10,542 nucleotides of DNA, from assembly GCA_031273585.1 (NCBI GenBank), contig JAISRP010000202.1:1-10542 (forward strand), written 5' to 3'. A program made the translations under genes and the position numbers. This stretch comes from Synergistaceae bacterium. GTDB lineage: Bacteria; Synergistota; Synergistia; Synergistales; Synergistaceae. This document shows positions 5,419 through 10,542 of the stretch, piece by piece; within the stretch, counting starts at the first letter, position 1; each line of letters starts with the position of its first letter. Below the pieces are notes generated by a model. That model had not been told where the DNA came from. It saw only the letters and a list, made by a program, of their open reading frames with translations, and ran no database searches.

Positions 5419-6468
5419 GTGTTTTTGCCGCAAGAGACGTTGCTTCTGCCGCAGGATGAGGGCAATTCGTGGGAGAGTTCCTTCAGGGATTTTCTCTCGC
5501 CCGGCGGTGTGATTAATCGCAGGCTGGAGCTTCAGGGGAGCGACATCGTCATATCCTCCATTTTTGAACAGTCTCCCACAGGTCTGATAGTTCTCTCGAC
5601 GGACGAGGACGTGCTGCTCATAAATCAGGTCGCGGAGAAGGTCTTCACTTACGACAGGGTTTCCATGCCGGAGATAAAGTGGCGCGAGCTGAAGTCGCGC
5701 AAGATACTCTGCAATCATGACGGGGTCCCCCTCGCCGACGAGGCGGACCCCCTTCTGCTGGCCCTTCACAAGAGGGAGAGGACCTCCGTGACCATCATGG
5801 TCAAGTCACACGACCAGCCCGGCGAGGGCTGGGTGCAGATCACCGCGTTCCCGGTTCTGAGGGACAACGGCGCGATAATCGCGGCGGTCGCCATCATCTT
5901 GGACATAACTGACTTCAAGGGTATGGAGGACGTCCTGTACCACCAGGCGACCCACGATCCCCTGACCGGGCTCTCGAACAGGGCGTACTTCTCCGCGAGC
6001 ATGATAAAGGTGTTCGCGAGGGCCAAGAGGGGCATCTCCGGGGGCGCCCTGCTCCTGCTCGACCTCGACGGGTTCAAGAATATAAACGACACTCACGGCC
6101 ACAGGGCCGGCGACGACCTTCTGAAGAAGGTCTCGGGCCGCATGTGCTCCGAAGTCCGGGAGACCGACACCGTAGCCCGCATCGGCGGGGACGAGTTCGC
6201 AATCCTGCTCTCGGACATAGACGGCGTGGAGGACCTCAGGGTGGTCGGCGACATCGCGGGCCGCATCTGCCGCTCGATCTCGCAGCCCTTCAGGGTTGCG
6301 GGTAAGGAGGTCGGCGTGACGGCGAGCATCGGGATAAGCCTGTTCCCGCGCGACGGGTCCGACGAGGAGACGCTCTCCTCCAAGGCCGACTTTGCCCTGT
6401 ACAAGGTCAAGCAGAGCGGCCGGAACGGCTGGCGCTTCTGGGAGGAGCGTGACGCCCCTCCCGAATGA
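5419..6468 (+). CDS. PAS-GGDEF diguanylate cyclase (probable, soluble)
   Basis: The 349-aa protein probably makes cyclic di-GMP from two GTP. Residues about 44-165 form a PAS-like sensor domain (IFEQSPTGLIVLSTDEDVLLINQVAEKVF and the closing strands VQITAFPVLRDNGAIIAAVAIILDITD). The linker MEDVLYHQATHDPLTGLSNRAYF leads into the GGDEF domain (about 172-345). Key residues are intact: DLDGFKNINDTHGH (215-228), the active-site GGDEF (256-260) and the product-inhibition I-site RETD (247-250), exactly five residues upstream. The end ALYKVKQSGRNGW is typical. There is no signal peptide or membrane segment. The GTG start at 5419 is the first possible one after an in-frame TGA at 5401-5403, and AAAAGGGG lies 8 nt upstream. 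The last 62 bp overlap the oppositely oriented radical SAM gene. The PAS ligand is unknown. Confidence 0.93.
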   Translation: MFLPQETLLLPQDEGNSWESSFRDFLSPGGVINRRLELQGSDIVISSIFEQSPTGLIVLSTDEDVLLINQVAEKVFTYDRVSMPEIKWRELKSRKILCNHDGVPLADEADPLLLALHKRERTSVTIMVKSHDQPGEGWVQITAFPVLRDNGAIIAAVAIILDITDFKGMEDVLYHQATHDPLTGLSNRAYFSASMIKVFARAKRGISGGALLLLDLDGFKNINDTHGHRAGDDLLKKVSGRMCSEVRETDTVARIGGDEFAILLSDIDGVEDLRVVGDIAGRICRSISQPFRVAGKEVGVTASIGISLFPRDGSDEETLSSKADFALYKVKQSGRNGWRFWEERDAPPE

Positions 6469-8161
6469 AGTATCCGGCTAGGGAGTCGAGCCCCGGGGCG
6501 TCCATTGCCTCGAGGGCCCTTTTTATATCGGACTCGGAGAGGTACGGCCTCCCGGAGATCAGGCTCTCCGCCCTGGCCCTGCCTATCCCCGGCAGGGCAG
6601 TGAGCTCGGCCCGCGAACAGTTGTTGACGTCGAGCGGCCAGGGGACGCCGGTCAGCGATCTGCTCCCCCTGTCCGTGACCATCACGTCGAGCGAGTCACC
6701 CGGCGAGCCGGATGGGGACACTACCCCGACGAGCGGCGGATAGCTGCCCAGGGGACGTCCGAACGCGACTCCGCCGGACCTCTCCTCCAGAATGACGTCC
6801 CGCAGCACCGTTCCATCGGGGGCCACCCTCTCGAGCATCACTGGGTCGACGTCCTTCCGGACCCACTCCCTCCACCTGCGGTAATCCCTCTCGTGCGCCC
6901 GCGGCGGGCGCTCCGCCAAGGACGAGGAGAGCTCGGTCCCTGGGAACACCATCGCGCGCCTTATATTTATGCGCCTCACCATGAGCCCCTCGCCAAGCAG
7001 AATTTCGAGAAACCTCCTGTTCCAGCCGAAGCTCTCCCTCGTCTCGCCGGCAAGCCCCGAGAGGAAGTTCAGCCCCGGCAGCAGGGACGGCATCGATGCG
7101 GGAGCGCGCCTCGATCCCCCCGCCTCGTTGACGACCCTTACCGCCAAGACTGCCTCCTCCAGCGAGACCTTGAGGCGATTCAGCGCCCTCACCTCCGGGT
7201 CGAGGCACTCTATTCCCAGGGAGAGGCCGTCGCCCTCCGTGTTGTACTCTGTTATCGCCTCGATGCAGGAGGCGGACTCCTCCGGGAAGCGGGCGACCGT
7301 CGCCGGGTTGCAGTTGTCCGTGTGCAGGACGCGCAGTTGCGGGGCGGACTCCCTTATAACGGAGTAGAGCTCCCTGATTCGCGCCTCCCTCGGCCTGTAG
7401 CCGAGACGAGTGCGCTCCCCGCCCCAGGCCAGTATGTTTGCGCAGCGGCCGAGCCTGAACGCGCGTATCCCCGCTGAATAGAGCGCGGACGTCTCAAGCG
7501 CCACCCCCTCGGGGGACCGCTCCTCGTAGCGGCAGCCCGCGCCCTCCGTGCAGAACGAGCACCTGATCCCCGGCGAGTCCTGCCTGTCGCACCCGCGCGA
7601 GAGCTCCATCTCCGCGATGATGTTCGGGTATGACGGGTGAAGCCTCAGCACGTCCGCCCCGAGCTGGGCCGCCTCGTCGACGCGGCTGTACGGCATCGAG
7701 GCATCGTCCGTCCACTCCCCGGTCCTGAGATATGAGTCGAGCGCCGCCTCCGGGGCCCCGTGCGCTATGAAGTCGACGCCGTCCGGGAGGGCGTCCCTCG
7801 CCCTGCTCCCGCCCCTGATTGCGTATCCGTGGCGTATCGGGCCGCCCACGATCAGGCGTCCCGCCCTTCTTTGTTCGGATATCCCGACCAGCTCGCGCAG
7901 TGTGAGGGGGCTCCCGCCCCTGTAGCGTCCCGGAACCGTGAGCCCCATGATGATCACCGTCAAGTCCGAGGCCGAAACCTCATCCGAGACCTCGCCCTTG
8001 GACGCCCGCCACTGGTCGCAGGTTCTGTACTTCACGTCGTACCCGTGCGAGACGAGGACGCCGGCGCAGTACCTCACGTAGGGCGACACGTACGGGGGAA
8101 CGCCGAAGCACGCCGGCTCGTCGACGTATCCGTCCAGAAGGAGGGATTTTAACCGGCCCAA
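6407..8161 (-). CDS. Radical SAM protein with C-terminal helix-hairpin-helix (COG1031-like), function unknown
   Basis: The 584-aa protein begins with a region resembling a cobalamin-binding-type Rossmann domain (GYVDEPACFGVPPYVSPYVRYCAGVLVSHGYDV, 11-43; VIIMGLTVPGRYRGG; GRLIVGGPIRHGY). The Fe-S motif is ELSRGCDRQDSPGIRCSFCTEG: Cys191, Cys201 and Cys204, spaced CX9CX2C instead of the usual CX3CX2C. Radical SAM barrel features follow (FRLGRCANILAWGG 235-248; LHTDNCNPATVA 279-290; LSLGIECLDPEV 313-324; PGLNFLSGLAGET 362-374). At about 510-556 is a helix-hairpin-helix (LDVNNCSRAELTALPGIGRARAESLI), a DNA/RNA backbone-binding motif. I recognise the layout of COG1031, mainly known to me from archaea, with no established substrate. 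The start is TTG (8161-8159), overlapping hom by 13 bp, with only a weak AGCAGG-like ribosome-binding site, suggesting coupled translation. The 3' end overlaps the cyclase gene by 62 bp. Confidence 0.85.
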   Translation of the reverse strand: MGRLKSLLLDGYVDEPACFGVPPYVSPYVRYCAGVLVSHGYDVKYRTCDQWRASKGEVSDEVSASDLTVIIMGLTVPGRYRGGSPLTLRELVGISEQRRAGRLIVGGPIRHGYAIRGGSRARDALPDGVDFIAHGAPEAALDSYLRTGEWTDDASMPYSRVDEAAQLGADVLRLHPSYPNIIAEMELSRGCDRQDSPGIRCSFCTEGAGCRYEERSPEGVALETSALYSAGIRAFRLGRCANILAWGGERTRLGYRPREARIRELYSVIRESAPQLRVLHTDNCNPATVARFPEESASCIEAITEYNTEGDGLSLGIECLDPEVRALNRLKVSLEEAVLAVRVVNEAGGSRRAPASMPSLLPGLNFLSGLAGETRESFGWNRRFLEILLGEGLMVRRINIRRAMVFPGTELSSSLAERPPRAHERDYRRWREWVRKDVDPVMLERVAPDGTVLRDVILEERSGGVAFGRPLGSYPPLVGVVSPSGSPGDSLDVMVTDRGSRSLTGVPWPLDVNNCSRAELTALPGIGRARAESLISGRPYLSESDIKRALEAMDAPGLDSLAGYFIREGRHAPPRSASRSGRSA

Positions 8162-9183
8162 CCTGCTATCTCTAGCATGTCGGCAATGATGCCCTGCGCG
8201 GTCTCCCGCGCACCGGCCCCCGGTCCCGTCACTGTCACGACGCCCAGGTTGTCGGTCGTTATGCTTATGGCGTTAGCGGCCCCCCTGACTGAGGCGAGCG
8301 GGTGCGACTCCTCGATCGCGCGGGGCTGGACATAGCAGCGAACCCGGCCGGAGTCCCTCTCCACTCCCGCTATGAGCTTTATCCTGCGCCCCTCCGACAG
8401 GGCCTTCGAGACATCGCCCGAGGTGACGCCGGTTATGCCGACCCTCTCGACGTCGGGGACCCTGACGTGCGAGCCGAAGAACTCCGAGGCCATTATGCAG
8501 ACCTTGACGGCCGCGTCGAACCCCTCGACGTCCCCGGTCGGGTCGGTCTCGGCATATCCGAGCCTCTGAGCCTCGGAGAGCGCGGAGGCGTAGTCGGCCC
8601 CCTCCTCCATCTTAGTCAGGATGTAATTCGTGGTCCCGTTCACGATTCCCTCGGCCCTCGTTATCTCGCATCCGGCGAGCGGTCCCCGGACGAGGCTGAC
8701 GAGAGGGGTCCCGCTCATGACGCTGCTCTCGAATCGTATCTTGACGCCTTTTTTTGCGGCTATGGCCTTGAGCCCGGCTAGATCCGTGCCCACCCCGCCC
8801 TTGCTGCACGTGACCGCGTTAGCCCCGCTGGAAAGAGATGCCTCCAGCACCCCCCTGCTGGGCTGTCCTGTCTCGTAATTCGTGGGCGTCGTGTCGCACG
8901 CTATGTCGACAGGCATCTCGCGCAGCAGCTCATCCGCCGGTACCGGCCCCCTTCGCGCCCCGCTCATCCCGAGTATGCTGCCGTTCCTGCGGAGGTTCTC
9001 CCTCACGTCCGCGAGATCTACGCCGCCCGGGTTCACCAGGACGCCGCGGGACAGGCTCGATATGAAGCAGACCCTGAACTCAAATCCGTACTTCTCCGCA
9101 AGGTATCCCCTCTTGTCATCGAGCAGCGAGACCAAGCCGCCCCCTATCGTCCCGCAGCCGAAGATCCCAATCCTGTGCTCCAT
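8149..9183 (-). CDS. hom: Homoserine dehydrogenase, short form without ACT domain
   Basis: The enzyme reduces aspartate-semialdehyde to homoserine with NAD(P)H, leading to threonine and methionine. From ATG at 9183 the protein has 344 aa. It shows the nucleotide-binding GIFGCGTIGGG (6-16), the active-site loop VTCSKGGVG with Lys128, FESSVMSGTPLVSLVRG (151-167), the signature IVNGTTNYILTKM (180-192), GYAETDPTGDVEGFDAAVK with Glu212, Asp223 and Lys227 (209-227), and the closing GPGAGARETA (320-329). The loop has CSKGGVG where most homologues have ANKGP. The ACT domain that mediates threonine feedback in about 430-aa forms is absent. I chose ATG 9183 over GTG 9189 because AGGAGG lies 8 nt before the ATG but only 2 nt before the GTG. 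It probably forms a two-gene operon with the radical SAM gene. Confidence 0.93.
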   Translation of the reverse strand: MEHRIGIFGCGTIGGGLVSLLDDKRGYLAEKYGFEFRVCFISSLSRGVLVNPGGVDLADVRENLRRNGSILGMSGARRGPVPADELLREMPVDIACDTTPTNYETGQPSRGVLEASLSSGANAVTCSKGGVGTDLAGLKAIAAKKGVKIRFESSVMSGTPLVSLVRGPLAGCEITRAEGIVNGTTNYILTKMEEGADYASALSEAQRLGYAETDPTGDVEGFDAAVKVCIMASEFFGSHVRVPDVERVGITGVTSGDVSKALSEGRRIKLIAGVERDSGRVRCYVQPRAIEESHPLASVRGAANAISITTDNLGVVTVTGPGAGARETAQGIIADMLEIAGWAG

Positions 9184-9191
9184 CGTCACTG

Positions 9192-9197
9192 CCTCCT
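9192..9197 (-). promoter_or_regulatory. Ribosome-binding site of hom (AGGAGG) behind a T10 tract
   Basis: On the - strand a perfect AGGAGG (9197-9192) sits 8 nt before the ATG at 9183, which decides the start. It is immediately preceded by ten Ts (9207-9198), so the mRNA leader would be U-rich directly 5' of the Shine-Dalgarno sequence. Confidence 0.75.
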
Positions 9198-9207
9198 AAA
9201 AAAAAAA

Positions 9208-9360
9208 TAATGGCGCCGTCTCGAACAACCGTGAACTATAATAACAGGTTCCCATTGTGTGGTAGAATAATCTGCGGCAGTCATGCTAAAGAAATTTTTG
9301 CGATATTGTTATCGTTTGAGGGCTCGTGTCGGCGTGATTTCTCAATAAGGGGGATGTTTT
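9208..9360. promoter_or_regulatory. Divergent hom / yebC intergenic region
   Basis: Both genes must be transcribed from this AT-richer gap. On the + strand a perfect -10 hexamer TATAAT lies at 9237-9242 and a near-match TAGAAT at 9263-9268. Neither has a recognisable -35 box at 16-18 bp. On the - strand TATTAT overlaps the first of these, again without a good -35. AAGGGGGA (about 9347-9354), 6 nt before the ATG at 9361, is the yebC ribosome-binding site. No small gene is visible. Confidence 0.35.
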
Positions 9361-10113
9361 ATGTCAGGACACTCGAAATGGGCAAACATCAAGCACCGCA
9401 AGGCCGCGCAGGATGCCAAGAAAGGGGCCGCTTACCAGAGGCTCACCAAGAATATAATATCCGCCGCCAAGGCCGGCGGGGGGGACCCGAACGCCAACTT
9501 CGCCCTGAAGGTCGCAATAGACCGGGCCAAGGAGGGGAACGTGCCGATGGACAACATCGACCGCGCGATAAAGCGCGGCGCCGGCAATCTGGAGGGGGTG
9601 ACCTACGAGGACGTCACCTACGAGGGTTACGGGCCCGGCGGGGTCGCGGTGATGGTTGAGACCATGACGGACAACCGCAACAGGACCGCCCCCGAAATGC
9701 GCTCCCTCTTCGGCAAGGTGGGCGGCGCAATCGGCGAGGTGGGGTGCGTCGCGTGGAACTTTGAACGCCGCGGCGTCGTCACTGTTACCGGCCGGGACAT
9801 AGACGAGGACGAGCTGATGGGAGTCGCGATAGAGGCCGGGGCCGACGACGTGAGCCGCGAGGAGGACGGGTTCGAGATAGTAACGGGGCCCGCCGACATC
9901 TCGTCCGTGGCGTCCGCCATAAGGGACGCAGGCTACGTCGTCAGCAACGCCGAGGTGTCCCTGGAGCCTAAGACGACGGTCGCGGTCAGGACGAAGGAGG
10001 AGGCCTCGAAGCTGCTCGCCATGATAGACAGGTTCGAGGAGCACGACGACGTTCAGAACGTCTACGCCAACTTCGAGATCCCCGACGAGATCCTGTCCCA
10101 GTTGGACCAGTGA
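9361..10113 (+). CDS. yebC: YebC/PmpR/TACO1 family protein
   Basis: The 250-aa protein has the standard length and opens with the family hallmark MSGHSKWANIKHRKAAQDAKKG. It continues with FTKL-type helix AYQRLTKNIISAAKAGGGDPNANFALKVAIDRAKEGNVPMDNIDRAIKRG (25-73), then EGYGPGGVAVMVETMTDNRNRTAPEMRSLFGKVGG (88-122) and VAWNFERRGVV. Members were long annotated as transcriptional regulators. Recent work links the family, including mitochondrial TACO1, to easing ribosome stalling at proline stretches. The ATG at 9361 has a good ribosome-binding site. ruvC follows 22 bp downstream; this gene order is conserved in many bacteria. Confidence 0.96.
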   Translation: MSGHSKWANIKHRKAAQDAKKGAAYQRLTKNIISAAKAGGGDPNANFALKVAIDRAKEGNVPMDNIDRAIKRGAGNLEGVTYEDVTYEGYGPGGVAVMVETMTDNRNRTAPEMRSLFGKVGGAIGEVGCVAWNFERRGVVTVTGRDIDEDELMGVAIEAGADDVSREEDGFEIVTGPADISSVASAIRDAGYVVSNAEVSLEPKTTVAVRTKEEASKLLAMIDRFEEHDDVQNVYANFEIPDEILSQLDQ

Positions 10114-10135
10114 CGGACGCGGGGGTCCGGGGGGT

Positions 10136-10542
10136 TTGATCTGCTTCGGCATAGACCCGGGCATAGGGCTGATGGGATATGGAGTGGTGAGGGCCGCCGG
10201 GGACGTCATGGAGGCGCTCGACTTCGGCGCGATATCGACCGAGCCGGGCATCCCGATCTCGATGAGGCTGCGCGACCTCTACAGGGCGCTCTCGGAGAAG
10301 ATTGCGCTTCACTCCCCCGACGTCGTCGCAGTCGAGCGCCTCTACTTCGGGCGCAACACGACGACGGCCGAGATGGTCTTCCAGGCCAGAGGAGTGATAC
10401 TCCTGGCCTCAGCCGACGCGGGTCTCGCGCCGTACGAGCCCAAGCCCTCCGAGGTGAAGCTGGCGGTGTGCGGAAACGGGGCGGCGGAAAAATCCCAGGT
10501 TCAGGGCATGGTCAAACACCTGTTGAATCTGGCGAGCACGCC
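10136..10542 (+). CDS. ruvC: Holliday junction resolvase RuvC (N-terminal 135 codons, cut by window end)
   Basis: RuvC cleaves four-way junctions made by RecA and migrated by RuvAB. The visible part reads MICFGIDPGIGLMGYGVV, with the first catalytic aspartate at residue 7 (GIDPG), then DVVAVERLYFGRNTTTAEMVFQARGVILLA with the catalytic glutamate at residue 67, and PYEPKPSEVKLAVCGNGAAEKSQVQGMVKHLLNL. The last two acidic residues lie beyond the window. The start is TTG (10136-10138). No ATG or GTG is available in frame between the yebC stop and the conserved GIDPG, and GGGGG lies 10 nt upstream. It is probably co-transcribed with yebC, and ruvA/ruvB would be expected next. Confidence 0.94.
   Translation, partial: MICFGIDPGIGLMGYGVVRAAGDVMEALDFGAISTEPGIPISMRLRDLYRALSEKIALHSPDVVAVERLYFGRNTTTAEMVFQARGVILLASADAGLAPYEPKPSEVKLAVCGNGAAEKSQVQGMVKHLLNLAST

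Noticed and set aside
5293..5769. A 158-codon open frame on the - strand over the cyclase start
   Set aside because: It is antisense to the PAS domain coding region, with no ribosome-binding site or recognisable motif.
9184..9189. GTG start of hom at 9189
   Set aside because: AGGAGG would be only 2 nt away, whereas the ATG at 9183 has the optimal 8-nt spacing.
9364..10251. A 295-codon open frame on the - strand opposite yebC and the start of ruvC
   Set aside because: It is the mirror of two clear genes; the translation shows no family features and no ribosome-binding site.

Overview
The window is about 10.5 kb of GC-rich bacterial chromosome holding conserved housekeeping operons plus a few accessory genes. 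The codon use (many AGG arginine and ATA isoleucine codons in GC-rich DNA), the frequent TTG/GTG starts and the gene set suggest an anaerobe, possibly a member of Synergistota. This is an inference from memory; no 16S or marker placement is possible here.

Left part (1-5144). The last 21 codons of a class V aminotransferase/cysteine desulfurase-like gene end at 68 on the + strand. A seven-gene translation and protein-targeting operon then occupies the - strand. In transcription order it is ylxM, ffh (SRP GTPase), rpsP (S16), khpA (KH RNA-binding protein), rimM, trmD and rplS (L19). A textbook sigma-70 promoter (TTGACA, 17 bp, TATAAT) sits just upstream of ylxM. The trmD product is unusual: a full TrmD domain is followed by a second SPOUT-type RNA methyltransferase domain of the kind that is a separate neighbouring gene in other bacteria. 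The operon is bracketed by two inverted copies (75-226 and 4993-5144, each 152 bp) of an element made of five consecutive hairpins. The downstream copy fills the convergent gap and looks like a bidirectional terminator.

Middle part (5145-8161). An AT-richer leader of about 270 bp precedes a + strand PAS-GGDEF diguanylate cyclase. This gene runs 62 bp tail-to-tail into a - strand gene for an unusual radical SAM protein with a C-terminal helix-hairpin-helix. The radical SAM gene is translationally coupled to an upstream homoserine dehydrogenase gene without an ACT domain (hom, 9183-8149).

Right part (9190-10542). A divergent intergenic region separates hom from yebC (translation factor/regulator family). 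yebC is followed after 22 bp by ruvC (Holliday junction resolvase), which runs off the end of the window; this is the conserved yebC-ruvC order.

Most of the window is core biology. The items that stand out are the flanking multi-hairpin repeats, the TrmD double-SPOUT fusion, the radical SAM/HhH protein and the convergent overlap. I see no tRNA, rRNA, CRISPR array, transposase or prophage gene.
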